DNA of 64,000 bases from Pedobacter cryoconitis (lineage in GTDB: Bacteria > Bacteroidota > Bacteroidia > Sphingobacteriales > Sphingobacteriaceae). Below, one piece after another: positions 18,228 to 27,025 of the stretch. Under the pieces are notes generated by a model, which saw nothing but the letters and a program-made list of their open reading frames with translations, did not search any database and was not told the origin of the DNA. The translations under genes were made by a program, and so were the position numbers. Each line of letters starts with the position of its first letter. The stretch's first letter is position 1. The DNA lies in NCBI RefSeq assembly GCF_014200595.1, contig NZ_JACHCG010000004.1, positions 186,001 to 250,000 of the forward strand, written 5' to 3'.

Positions 18228-20285
18228 ATGAAGCAATTAATTACGTTTCCAATGCTGGTATTAACTTTAACAGGCTTTAGCCAAATTAAACCAGATACGG
18301 CAAAGAAACTTGAAGAGGTTGTTATTCGTCCTTACTTTTCTGCACAGCCCTTGTTAAGAACAACAGGGGCTGTTGCTATTTTAGACAAAAAAGCGCTGGA
18401 TCAGCAACCTAACAGTTCCTTAGTCACTGCTGTAAATACTATATCAGGAGTGCGCATGGAGGAACGTTCTCCGGGAAGTTACAGGTTATCTATCAGGGGG
18501 AGTTTATTACGTTCTCCTTTTGGCATCAGGAATGTGAAGATCTACTTTGATGAATTTCCACTGACTGATGCAGGCGGTAATAGCTATCTGAATGCACTGG
18601 ATTTATCTGCCATACAAAATATTCAGATCCTGAAAGGCCCTCAAAGCAGCATTTATGGAGCTAATTCGGGAGGAGTTGTATTAATCGCGCCCAATACTAT
18701 AACGACAGATAGTACCCGGCTTTCATTAAATCTTACAGGTGGTTCATTTGGCTTGTTCCATGAAAATCTCAATCTTGGTAAAAAGTGGAAAAACTATACC
18801 CTTAATATTAACCAGTCTTACCAGCGAAGTGATGGCTTCCGCGACCATAGTAAGATGGAAAGGAAATACTTCCAGGTGCATCAAAAATGGGACTATACCC
18901 CAAAATCAAATCTGACTGCTTTATTATTTTATAGTGATTTACAATATGAAACCCCGGGAGGATTAACAGCTGCGGAATATGAATTAAATCCAGGAGCATC
19001 AAGACCAGCATTTGGTAAAACCAGAAGTCCGGTAGAACAGCAAGCAGGAATTTACAGCAAAACCTTTTATGCAGGTGTGACGAACAACTGGCAATTAAAT
19101 TCACAGTTTAAACAGGTGTTTTCTGCCTTCACTTCCTATACAGATTTCAAGAATCCATTCCTCACTAATTATGAGCACCGCAAAGAATTCACAATTGGAA
19201 TTCGAACATATGTGGAATACTTTAAGAAATCAGAAGATGTAACATGGAGATTTAATTTAGGTTTAGAAGCCGCCAAAACGGCCTCAAACATCGAAAATAG
19301 AGATAATGACTACGGAATACCAGGTAATTTACAAGCTTCAGACCGGCTAAAAGCAATGACTGATTTTAGTTATGCACATTTAAATGTGGATATCTTTCAG
19401 AAACTTTTGCTGGAATTCTCGGTCAGCGGAAACTTGTACCAATACAAATATGAGCGTAAAGCTCCGGTTGCGGATGCTCAAAAAACAAAGAACTTTGACT
19501 TGCAGTTTATGCCAAGAGCGGCACTCTCCTACTTGCTGAATAAAGAACTATCGTTGCGCGGTTCTGTCAGCCGTGGGTATTCACCGCCTACACTTGCCGA
19601 AATCAGGGCATCAGACAATGTGATCAATGTTGACTTACAGCCAGAGAGTGGATGGAATTATGAAACAGGCATCAGGTATCAGACAGAAGACCGCAGAATA
19701 TCCCTGGATCTCAATGGTTTTTATTATCACCTGAAAAATGCCATAGTACGGAGATTAAATGAAAATGGGACAGAGTTTTTTATTAACGCAGGCGGGACAA
19801 AACAATGGGGCCTGGAAGCATCTGCCTCAGCATGGCTGATTCTGCCAAATAACAAGACTACAATAAGAGAGTTATCCATTAAAAGCGCCTATACCCTGAG
19901 CCGTTTTAAATTCGACCATTACCTGGATCGCACAGTAGACCTTTCCGGGAAAGATCTCACTGGCGTACCCAAAAATGTCATCGTTACCTCAATAGATCTC
20001 CAATTACCAAAAGGATTTTATATTTTCCTTCAGCACAACTATACGTCAAGAATTCCGCTGACTGATGCGAATACTGTCTATGCCAGAGATTACCATCTGG
20101 TACAGAGTAAAATCGGATGGAAAGAACTGCACATTGCAAATACTCCGATAGAAGTTTTTGCCGGAGCAGATAACCTGCTCAATCAAAACTACAGCCTTGG
20201 CAATGATCTGAATGCGGCCGGAGGACGATACTTCAATCCTGCCGCCACCAGAAGTTTCTATGCCGGACTAAATATTCATTTCTAA
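18228..20285 (+). CDS. TonB-dependent receptor next to a PQQ-type dehydrogenase
   Basis: The 685-aa receptor has a short signal peptide (to about residue 19, GFSQI), no carboxypeptidase-regulatory domain, TonB box EEVVIRPYF and plug (about 25-150) with VNTISGVRMEERSPGSYRLS and IQILKGPQSSIYGANSGGV. A barrel ending in AGLNIHF follows. It begins on the base after the dehydrogenase stop. Length and simple plug-barrel layout resemble small-cofactor receptors such as the PQQ importer PqqU/YncD of E. coli; that ligand is an inference from position. Confidence 0.88.
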   Translation: MKQLITFPMLVLTLTGFSQIKPDTAKKLEEVVIRPYFSAQPLLRTTGAVAILDKKALDQQPNSSLVTAVNTISGVRMEERSPGSYRLSIRGSLLRSPFGIRNVKIYFDEFPLTDAGGNSYLNALDLSAIQNIQILKGPQSSIYGANSGGVVLIAPNTITTDSTRLSLNLTGGSFGLFHENLNLGKKWKNYTLNINQSYQRSDGFRDHSKMERKYFQVHQKWDYTPKSNLTALLFYSDLQYETPGGLTAAEYELNPGASRPAFGKTRSPVEQQAGIYSKTFYAGVTNNWQLNSQFKQVFSAFTSYTDFKNPFLTNYEHRKEFTIGIRTYVEYFKKSEDVTWRFNLGLEAAKTASNIENRDNDYGIPGNLQASDRLKAMTDFSYAHLNVDIFQKLLLEFSVSGNLYQYKYERKAPVADAQKTKNFDLQFMPRAALSYLLNKELSLRGSVSRGYSPPTLAEIRASDNVINVDLQPESGWNYETGIRYQTEDRRISLDLNGFYYHLKNAIVRRLNENGTEFFINAGGTKQWGLEASASAWLILPNNKTTIRELSIKSAYTLSRFKFDHYLDRTVDLSGKDLTGVPKNVIVTSIDLQLPKGFYIFLQHNYTSRIPLTDANTVYARDYHLVQSKIGWKELHIANTPIEVFAGADNLLNQNYSLGNDLNAAGGRYFNPAATRSFYAGLNIHF

Positions 20286-20291
20286 AAAACT

Positions 20292-20322
20292 ATTCCCTCC
20301 GGCTCCGCCAGACGGAGGGAAT
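20292..20322. terminator. GC-rich hairpin between convergent genes
   Basis: A ten-base perfect stem ATTCCCTCCG/CGGAGGGAAT with an 11-base loop stands 6 bases after the receptor stop and 8 before the ssb stop. T runs are weak. Confidence 0.65.
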
Positions 20323-20329
20323 AATTACC

Positions 20330-20671
20330 TCATAGTTCATACTTGTCAACTACTTCCAGCTTATGGATTACAATTTCGGTTGTATACCGCTGATCACCAT
20401 TCTTATCCGTATAAGTCTGCGCACTCAATTTCCCTTCCACCTGTATAGCCATACCTTTTTTCACTATATTTTCCACCAGTTCTACTTTCTGGTTCCAGAA
20501 AATCAGATTAAACCATTGCGTCTGATCTACTGCTTCTCCCAAACCATTTTTGAAAAACTCATGGACCCCAATGCTTAGCCTGGCCATCTTTTTCCCTGTA
20601 ATAAAACTTACAATTACCGGATCGGTAGCCGCGTAACCAGTTAAACGCACATTGTTTCTTACTCTATCCAT
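20330..20671 (-). CDS. ssb: Short single-stranded DNA-binding protein
   Basis: The 113-aa protein is one OB-fold domain. It has VRLTGYAATDPVI near the start, the QTQWFNLIFWNQKVELVENIVKKG-type core (split here for length) and VEGKLSAQTYTDKNG. It ends at VVDKYEL and lacks the acidic DDDIPF-like tail by which main SSBs recruit partners. It is therefore probably a secondary SSB. Confidence 0.9.
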   Translation of the reverse strand: MDRVRNNVRLTGYAATDPVIVSFITGKKMARLSIGVHEFFKNGLGEAVDQTQWFNLIFWNQKVELVENIVKKGMAIQVEGKLSAQTYTDKNGDQRYTTEIVIHKLEVVDKYEL

Positions 20672-20797
20672 ATTTAATCAAATATGAGAAGAAGAACACC
20701 TCTTAGTCGTTCATTAACCGGTTATTATCGGTTAAACAGAGATTTAAAAGAAGAAATATTTAACCATAAATTAATAAAAACAGATTAATTTGCTCCT

Positions 20798-21160
20798 ATG
20801 AAATATTGTCAGGACTGCGGAGCTCAGCTCAAAGGACGTGCAGATAAAAAATTTTGTGACGACTATTGCCGGTGTCATTATAACAATGAGATCAATAGAA
20901 ACCGGGATCAGGATTTCAAAAAGATCAATAGTATCCTGAAAAAAAATGCTGGTATTCTTGAAAAATTGATTCAGCAGGAAATTAAAACCTCCACAGTTCA
21001 CTTACTTTCCGGAGCTGGTTTCAATTTCAACTTTTTCACCCATCAATTGCAGGAACAAAATGGAGAAATAAGTATTTACTGCTATAATTATGGATATATG
21101 AAAATAAATGAGGAACAATTAATGATTAAACAAGTCACTCATTCCCTGTCTTCTAAGTAA
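20798..21160 (+). CDS. Zinc-ribbon protein of unknown function
   Basis: The 120-aa protein opens with CQDCG and then CDDYCRCHYNNEINR, a four-cysteine zinc finger at residues 4-26. A helical linker (about 35-65) and a small beta-rich C-terminus follow. It looks like a DNA- or protein-binding factor, but no target can be read. It is a single gene with no close partners. This type is often seen as a conserved hypothetical in Bacteroidota. Confidence 0.75.
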   Translation: MKYCQDCGAQLKGRADKKFCDDYCRCHYNNEINRNRDQDFKKINSILKKNAGILEKLIQQEIKTSTVHLLSGAGFNFNFFTHQLQEQNGEISIYCYNYGYMKINEEQLMIKQVTHSLSSK

Positions 21161-21245
21161 AAAAAGGAAAATAACATCGAAATAGTGAAATTCGAATGAC
21201 AGGTTATTTGCAGGTTAGTACCTCAATATCATTTAGGTTTAGTAC

Positions 21246-21273
21246 TTTGGTCTATCAATCAATTTAGACCAAA
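21246..21273 (+). promoter_or_regulatory. Inverted repeat at the DUF2071 gene start
   Basis: Perfect arms TTTGGTCTA and TAGACCAAA around a 10-base spacer end 6 bases before the ATG at 21280. An extra AGGTTT (21235) mirrors AAACCT at 21271. It may be an operator or an RNA hairpin that hides the start. Confidence 0.45.
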
Positions 21274-21279
21274 CCTTTA

Positions 21280-21993
21280 ATGAGTTTTTTAACCGCAGAA
21301 TGGAGAAAATTAGCAATTGCTAATTATGCCATCGATCAAGAGATCCTACGACCTTACCTGCCAGCAGGTACGGAACTGGACATTTGGAATGATACCTGTT
21401 ACGTAAGTTTAATAGGTTTCCTTTTTAAAAACACTAAACTACTGGGCTTCAGTGTTCCTTTTCATGCTAATTTCGAAGAAGTGAACCTGCGTTTCTACGT
21501 AAAGTACACAGAGGGCGACACCGTAAAACGCGGCGTAGTCTTCATTAAGGAAATAGTTCCTAAATTTGCACTTTCTGTAGTCGCTAATACCGTTTATCAC
21601 GAACACTACGAAACCATGCCGATGACCCACAAATGGTCTGAAACTGAGGATGAGCGGGAAGTAGAATACAGCTGGAGGTGTAAAAATGAATGGCAGGTTT
21701 TCTCCGTAAAAGCCAACAAAGCCCTCTCTGAAATTCTACCGGACAGTGAAGCTGAATTCATTACCGGACATTATTGGGGTTATACCAAATGTAATGAGAC
21801 AGAAACTAACGAATACGAGGTAAAACACCCTAAATGGGCACAATATAAAGTTAAAGAATTTAAAATTGCAGTAGATTTTGCGCATACTTATGGGCCGCAA
21901 TTCGACTGTCTAAACCATCAGCAACCAGTTTCAGTGATGCTGGCAGAAGGTTCTGACATCTCTGTAGAGGGCAAAAAAGGAATTCAGGGCTAG
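21280..21993 (+). CDS. DUF2071 (YqjF-like) protein
   Basis: The 237-aa protein matches the YqjF/DUF2071 pattern. The start is WRKLAIANYAIDQEILRPYLP, followed by the small hydrophobic LIGFLF and the NLRFYVKY strand. The family has no proven activity; its fold resembles acetoacetate decarboxylase. The next gene follows after 19 bases and may be co-transcribed. An inverted repeat lies just upstream. Confidence 0.8.
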   Translation: MSFLTAEWRKLAIANYAIDQEILRPYLPAGTELDIWNDTCYVSLIGFLFKNTKLLGFSVPFHANFEEVNLRFYVKYTEGDTVKRGVVFIKEIVPKFALSVVANTVYHEHYETMPMTHKWSETEDEREVEYSWRCKNEWQVFSVKANKALSEILPDSEAEFITGHYWGYTKCNETETNEYEVKHPKWAQYKVKEFKIAVDFAHTYGPQFDCLNHQQPVSVMLAEGSDISVEGKKGIQG

Positions 21994-22012
21994 AAACCCT
22001 ATTTAAATATTT

Positions 22013-22651
22013 ATGATCAATACATCAAACCTTCAATTGTTGCCAGACAACAAAAAACTACAATCCGCCTGCAAAGCTATGGCTGTATTAGATGCCATAC
22101 TTTGTCAGGATTGGACTTACCGTTATTACTCCTATAACAGTCAATGGAGCGAAGACGAGGAATTTTTTGAAATGCGCAATGGAGAAGGTGATCAGCTACT
22201 GGTCTTATTCAGAAATGAAGGAGCCGTAATTAATGGTTATTTCGCCGAAGCAGAACAAGGGGAAAAGGACAAATTAACCGATCAGCTTCCTGAAGTGTTC
22301 CATGAATTCATTTTCGGGGAACCAGTGAACTCTGCCGGAACTACATTTTCGGTATGGCAATTAAACGGTCAGCCCTGGACAACAGGGATTCCTGCCGAAA
22401 ATGACGACCATTCAGCAGAACTGCTAAGTCCGCTGGATGCAGAACCTGCTACCTATATTAAATGGGCATCAGATTATTTCAAAGGAAGTTATGCAGAAAG
22501 CGGAATTCCACTGGATACCGTCACCCGGATATTCAACCAGGAACCACTGACAAAAGACATGGTTTCTTCCCTGGTTAGCGAACTGGAAGACTGGGACCAG
22601 CTGATAGAAGATCTGATAGAAATTTCATATCCATATCATATAAATCTGTAA
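22013..22651 (+). CDS. Conserved protein of unknown function
   Basis: The 212-aa soluble acidic protein has no signal peptide. Features are SYNSQWSEDEEFFEMRNGEG near residue 45 and a helical C-terminus LVSELEDWDQLIEDLIEIS. No family is recognised with certainty. It sits 19 bases after the DUF2071 gene in the same direction, so the two are likely one unit. Confidence 0.7.
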   Translation: MINTSNLQLLPDNKKLQSACKAMAVLDAILCQDWTYRYYSYNSQWSEDEEFFEMRNGEGDQLLVLFRNEGAVINGYFAEAEQGEKDKLTDQLPEVFHEFIFGEPVNSAGTTFSVWQLNGQPWTTGIPAENDDHSAELLSPLDAEPATYIKWASDYFKGSYAESGIPLDTVTRIFNQEPLTKDMVSSLVSELEDWDQLIEDLIEISYPYHINL

Positions 22652-22676
22652 ACCATACAATTGGCCTCAACAATCT

Positions 22677-22684
22677 TATCTTTG
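22677..22684 (+). promoter_or_regulatory. -7 promoter box TATCTTTG of the MFS gene
   Basis: A perfect box, with its last base 9 bases before the ATG at 22693. The transcript would have almost no leader. Confidence 0.5.
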
Positions 22685-22692
22685 CGGCCAAT

Positions 22693-23889
22693 ATGAAATT
22701 ACTGAAGCTAATTACCAATACAAAAATAAGTCTGATCACACTTTGCCTGGGCGGCATCAGCCTGGGAATGACAGAATTCATGATGATGGGGGTATTACCA
22801 GATGTAGCTAAAACCCTCAGCATCAGTATTCCCTCAGCAGGGAACTTAATATCTATCTATGCATTAGGCGTTATTATCGGAGCTCCGATTATGGTTGCCG
22901 TCCTTGGAAAGTATCCTCCCAAAAAGGTGCTGATCGGACTCATGATTACTGTGGCCAGCGGTAATATCTTATTCAGCTTTGCCCCTACTTACGAATTATT
23001 ACTTGCTGCACGTTTCTTAGTAGGCCTGCCACACGGTGCATTTTTTGGTATCGGTGCAGTAGTTGCCAGCAGATTAGCCGATCCCGGAAGTGAAGCAAAA
23101 TCAGTATCGGTCATGTTTGCTGGTCTTACGATAGCGAATATAATCGGCGTACCCCTGGGTACATTTATTGGTCATAATGTAAGCTGGAGAATCTCTTTCC
23201 TTTTAGTCTCTGTGATTGCCCTGATTACCGCAGCGAGTATCAAATTATGGTTACCAGTACTCCCATCACAATCAGAAACCAAGTTTTCAGACAGTCTTAA
23301 AGTATTTAAAAAGCCGGAACTCTGGATCATTATCGGAATTTCCGCGATAGGTACCGGAGGTTTATTTGCCTGGATCAGTTATATCGCGCCATTGATGACA
23401 GAAGTTGCACATTTCAGCAGCAATATGATTACCCCTATTATGGTTATTGCAGGCCTGGGAATGGCAGTCGGTAACTTTATTGGAGGTCGTCTGGCAGACA
23501 AATTTTCACCACTCAAAACAACCAGTTATTTATTATTGGCCATGATTGTTACGCTGATTCTGGTTGCCTTGCTGAGCCATATTAAAATTGCGGCGATCCT
23601 GTTGACCTTTATTACAGGAGCACTGGCCTTCGCGGTAATTGCACCTATGCAAATGCTGATGATTGGCGCAGCAAAAGGCGCAGAAATGCTGGCCTCTTCT
23701 TCTATGCAGGCCAGTGCGAATACAGGAAATGCTTTAGGTGCATTTTTAGGCGGTATGCCAATTGCAGCCTATGGCTTTACCTCTCCGCAATACGTTGGTG
23801 CAGGATTAGCATTTGGCGGATTTTTACTGTGTATGTTACTCACCTCATTGTTAAATAACAGAACTAAATTGAAAACTGCTATTGCTTAG
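22693..23889 (+). CDS. MFS transporter, AraJ/sugar-efflux type
   Basis: The 398-aa inner-membrane protein has twelve predicted helices. An early GGISLGMTEFMMMGVLPDVA helix, the RFLVGLPHGAFFGIG segment between helices 4 and 5, and GGRLADKF after helix 8 are typical of the arabinose-efflux (AraJ/YdhP) branch of proton-driven exporters. Substrates in that branch are sugars or drugs and cannot be told here. Its 3' end overlaps lgt by 11 bases on the other strand. Confidence 0.9.
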   Translation: MKLLKLITNTKISLITLCLGGISLGMTEFMMMGVLPDVAKTLSISIPSAGNLISIYALGVIIGAPIMVAVLGKYPPKKVLIGLMITVASGNILFSFAPTYELLLAARFLVGLPHGAFFGIGAVVASRLADPGSEAKSVSVMFAGLTIANIIGVPLGTFIGHNVSWRISFLLVSVIALITAASIKLWLPVLPSQSETKFSDSLKVFKKPELWIIIGISAIGTGGLFAWISYIAPLMTEVAHFSSNMITPIMVIAGLGMAVGNFIGGRLADKFSPLKTTSYLLLAMIVTLILVALLSHIKIAAILLTFITGALAFAVIAPMQMLMIGAAKGAEMLASSSMQASANTGNALGAFLGGMPIAAYGFTSPQYVGAGLAFGGFLLCMLLTSLLNNRTKLKTAIA

Positions 23890-24736
23890 CAGTTCTCAAT
23901 TTAGTTACTTCTTCTTTCATTGGTGTTTGCTCTTCTTCCCCTTTTTTAAGGTACATAATAACCATACCCGTTAAAATAAAAGGAATACTTAGCAACTGCC
24001 CCATATTTAAAAGCATGCCTGCCTCAAAAGCAGACTGATCTTCCTTGATAAATTCAATCGCAATTCTGAAACAGAAGATTAAGAAGATGACCATTCCAAA
24101 ATAAAACCCGGAAGCTCTCGGATATTTCTTCATCATCAGATAAACAAAGCCAAAGATTAACAAATAGGCGATAGCTTCATATAATTGTGCCGGATGGCGT
24201 GGGATATTATCATCTCTGAGAAAAACAAAAGCCCAGCTCACATCAGCAGGCTTACCAATAATTTCTGAATTCATCAGGTTACCCAAACGGATAAAAGTAC
24301 CCGCCAGCGGGACAACCAATGCTACCTGATCCAGCAGAAACCACAATTTCACTTTGAATTTCCGGCTAAATAAGATTAAGCTCAGCATAATTCCTATTCC
24401 ACCACCATGACTGGCCAGCCCCAGAAAACCAGTAATCCGGAAATGCGGAGTAAAAGTAACCGGAAGAACAGCTTCCAGTGGATGCTGAGAAAAATAAGCA
24501 AAATCATAAAACAAAACATGCCCCAGACGAGCCCCGATCAATGTCCCTAAAACAGCGTAGATCGTTAAAGAATCCATGAGCTCTACATCAATCCCATATT
24601 TAATAAATTGTTTTTTGACTACGATATAACTAAAAACAAAAGCAAGCAGAAAAAACAAAGAATAATACTTTAAAGCGAAAAAACCTAAATCTATTAGTGA
24701 ATCACCGGGGTTCCATATTATGGTAGCTATGCTCAT
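23879..24736 (-). CDS. lgt: Prolipoprotein diacylglyceryl transferase
   Basis: The 285-aa integral membrane enzyme adds diacylglycerol to the lipobox cysteine of prelipoproteins. It has seven helices, the motif GARLGHVLFYD (about 98-108), the conserved Arg in LAGTFIRLGNLMNSEIIG (about 145), and HPAQLYEA (about 195). The window holds several lipoproteins that depend on it (SusD, GH30, dehydrogenase). It is divergent from the sensor gene at 24860. Confidence 0.96.
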   Translation of the reverse strand: MSIATIIWNPGDSLIDLGFFALKYYSLFFLLAFVFSYIVVKKQFIKYGIDVELMDSLTIYAVLGTLIGARLGHVLFYDFAYFSQHPLEAVLPVTFTPHFRITGFLGLASHGGGIGIMLSLILFSRKFKVKLWFLLDQVALVVPLAGTFIRLGNLMNSEIIGKPADVSWAFVFLRDDNIPRHPAQLYEAIAYLLIFGFVYLMMKKYPRASGFYFGMVIFLIFCFRIAIEFIKEDQSAFEAGMLLNMGQLLSIPFILTGMVIMYLKKGEEEQTPMKEEVTKLRTAKQ

Positions 24737-24814
24737 ATCTCTTTAAAATTTGTGTTAATGCCTGCAAATATAGACATATGCAATCACGTTGCAGATTTGA
24801 AATCAAATTAATCC

Positions 24815-24822
24815 TATCTTTG
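24815..24822 (+). promoter_or_regulatory. -7 promoter box TATCTTTG of the sensor gene
   Basis: A perfect box 37 bases before the ATG at 24860. TTG at 24789 is a possible -33 element at a long (23-base) spacing. Confidence 0.5.
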
Positions 24823-24859
24823 CTTTCATACCAGATGCCAAGGGCTTTCTTATTCATTT

Positions 24860-26767
24860 ATGTTTAACCGGTTCACACTCTCAAGCTTACGTACCTTACT
24901 CACAACAATCCTCCTGTTTGTCATTGGCCCGGCTGTTCATGCACAAAAAACAGTCAGCGTAAATGATAGTGTTAACCAGCATATCTTTAATTTCGGTGAA
25001 ATAGAGTGGTTCAAAGATGCTCAAAACACACTCAGCTTTGAAAAAATAAGCAGCAAAGACTTTGATCAGCATTTCATCAAAAGTATAAAAAGCACACCGC
25101 AAACTACCGATCTCAAAGCAACCTACTGGTTTAGAATTAAGATCAAACACAATAGTAAAGCCAGTAAAAGATACCTGCTTGAATTTTTCGACCAGACAAT
25201 AGACCATGTAACCGCCTATTTGCCCCAAAAGGACGGGCGCTATAAAATCAAAGAATTCGGTGATCAATTTAACTTTGATCAGCGCGAACTTCACCATAAA
25301 AATTTCGAACTGTACATCAATAATGACAATGATGAAACGCAGCTCTACTATTTCAAATTTAAATCCTCACAGATTTCTGATGCGATCATCGTACTCAGAA
25401 GCGTAGACTGGTTTATCTCCTACGCACTGGATGAATACTTTTATTTTGGTATTTTCTATGGAATGATCATGGTCTTTAGTTTCTACAACCTGATCATGTT
25501 TATCGCCATGCGGCAAAGGCAATACCTCTATTATGTACTGTACAACCTGAGTGTAGGTTTCTTTGAGATGAGTACAGATGGTATCGCCTATCAGTATTTA
25601 TGGTCTTCGGCTACCGGATGGAACCAGATTGCCTATGCCTTTGCCCTGTACGCGACCAGTATATTCGCCTTGATGTTTACCAAAGAACTGCTCTTTGTGA
25701 AGGCTAATGCCCCGAAATTAAACAAGTTTATTCTTTATATCATCGGTATCCGAACGGCGCTGTTCCTTTACAGTTTATTGATAGACCAGTCCTTATTCAC
25801 CTATAAGTTCCTGGAATTTATTCCCCTCGCCGTCGCTTTCTATACCGGTATTTACATTTACAAACAAGGTTATAAACCCGCTCGTTTCTTTGTTTTAGGC
25901 TATAGCTTCCTCTTTATTGGCTTTACCCTGAAATTCCTGATTATGCTGGGATTTGCCTGGTTAAACTTCGGGGTAATCAGCTATTATAGTCTGAGTTTCT
26001 GTTTTGTACTGGAAATGGTATTTCTTTCCTTTGCCATTGGCGATAAATTACGTATCCTGAAAACCAAAGAAGAAAAAGCACAACGTCAGATGATCCACCA
26101 GATGGCAGAAAACGTGAAGCTGAAAGATACCTTAAACCAGCAACTGGAAACTAAAGTAGAAGAACGCACCAAAGAAGTGTTTCATAAATCACTCATCATT
26201 GAAGCTAAAAATGCAGAGCTGCTTGCAGTAAATGACAGACTGCAACAGCAGGCAGAAGAAATATCGAGGATGAATATTCTGCTGGAACAAGACAACCAGG
26301 AACTTCAAACCAATGTAGAAAAAGTAACCCGTGACCGGGTGATGTCTGCCGATGTTGATTTTGAAGAATTCAGTAAAATCTATCCTGACAAAGACAGCTG
26401 CAACCTGTTTCTATCCGACCTCAAATGGAAAGACGGCTACAGCTGCCGTAAATGTAAAAACACACATTTCTATACCGGTCACATTGCATTTAGCAGAAGA
26501 TGCAGCAAATGCGGATACGAAGAATCAGTGACCGCTTATACTGTTTTTCAAAATACCCGTATCCCAATCAATAAAGCATTTTACATGATTTTCCTGATCT
26601 ATTCCAGTAAAGGAAAAATATCCTCTCACAAGCTTGCCGAAATACTGAATATCCGCCAAAGCACCTGCTGGACTTATGGTTCCAAGATCAAACTTTTGAT
26701 GGAAGAGAGAAAAACGGTGTTAAAAAAGACCAGCAAAAATGGCTGGAGCCAGCTTGTACTCGAATAA
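24860..26767 (+). CDS. 7TM-DISM membrane sensor fused to an IS1595-transposase-like zinc-ribbon region
   Basis: The 635-aa protein has, in order: a signal peptide (to about 29, AVHAQ); a 7TMR-DISMED2-like extracellular sensing domain (about 35-180); seven membrane helices (about 190-395); a coiled coil (about 400-495, KTKEEKAQRQMIHQMAENVK then LETKVEERTKEV); and a C-terminal region (about 500-620). That region copies the N-terminus of IS1595-family transposases: FLSDLKWKDGYSC, zinc cysteines C529, C532, C548 and C551, the T.F...R.P..KAFYMI block and a helix-turn-helix-like HKLAEILNIRQSTCW. The DDE catalytic domain is absent, so this should be a DNA-binding output, not a transposase. It stands immediately upstream of the susC-susD-GH3-GH30 locus in the same direction and is the only regulator there. 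Sensor plus DNA-binding role is an inference. Confidence 0.85.
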   Translation: MFNRFTLSSLRTLLTTILLFVIGPAVHAQKTVSVNDSVNQHIFNFGEIEWFKDAQNTLSFEKISSKDFDQHFIKSIKSTPQTTDLKATYWFRIKIKHNSKASKRYLLEFFDQTIDHVTAYLPQKDGRYKIKEFGDQFNFDQRELHHKNFELYINNDNDETQLYYFKFKSSQISDAIIVLRSVDWFISYALDEYFYFGIFYGMIMVFSFYNLIMFIAMRQRQYLYYVLYNLSVGFFEMSTDGIAYQYLWSSATGWNQIAYAFALYATSIFALMFTKELLFVKANAPKLNKFILYIIGIRTALFLYSLLIDQSLFTYKFLEFIPLAVAFYTGIYIYKQGYKPARFFVLGYSFLFIGFTLKFLIMLGFAWLNFGVISYYSLSFCFVLEMVFLSFAIGDKLRILKTKEEKAQRQMIHQMAENVKLKDTLNQQLETKVEERTKEVFHKSLIIEAKNAELLAVNDRLQQQAEEISRMNILLEQDNQELQTNVEKVTRDRVMSADVDFEEFSKIYPDKDSCNLFLSDLKWKDGYSCRKCKNTHFYTGHIAFSRRCSKCGYEESVTAYTVFQNTRIPINKAFYMIFLIYSSKGKISSHKLAEILNIRQSTCWTYGSKIKLLMEERKTVLKKTSKNGWSQLVLE

Positions 26768-26805
26768 AAACCATTAAAATCAGATTAATTCTTTAAGGGT
26801 ATCAG

Positions 26806-26903
26806 AGCGTATCGTTTATACAAAGCTATGAACGGGATCTCTTTCTTTATGTGCTGTAAATCAGCTATAAACCAATATTTAACCTACGGTACTGAAGCGT
26901 ATC
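26806..26903 (+). promoter_or_regulatory. Two AGCGTATC direct repeats upstream of susC
   Basis: Copies at 26806-26813 and 26896-26903 have their first bases 90 bp apart, in the 258-bp gap between the sensor gene and susC. They are possible binding sites for the adjacent regulator. Two 8-mers alone are weak evidence. Confidence 0.3.
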
Positions 26904-26962
26904 AACATCGACATAAACATCTATATATCAGTGATTTATGTAAAAAATATTTGTTTAATATC

Positions 26963-26994
26963 TTGTTTTTAACAGATATTAGCCCTTAACTTTA
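26963..26994 (+). promoter_or_regulatory. Candidate promoter of the sugar-utilisation operon
   Basis: TTG at 26963 and TAACTTTA at 26987-26994 (seven of eight with TAnnTTTG) are separated by 21 bases, a usual Bacteroidota spacing. The start would fall near 27001, with a leader of about 25 bases. Confidence 0.45.
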
Positions 26995-27025
26995 ACAATC
27001 AAATACAAACCTAAATAAGCAAATC

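Noticed and set aside
24860..26767. IS1595 insertion at the end of a receptor gene
   Set aside because: No DDE domain, no terminal inverted repeats or target duplication were seen, and the frame is continuous to a natural stop.
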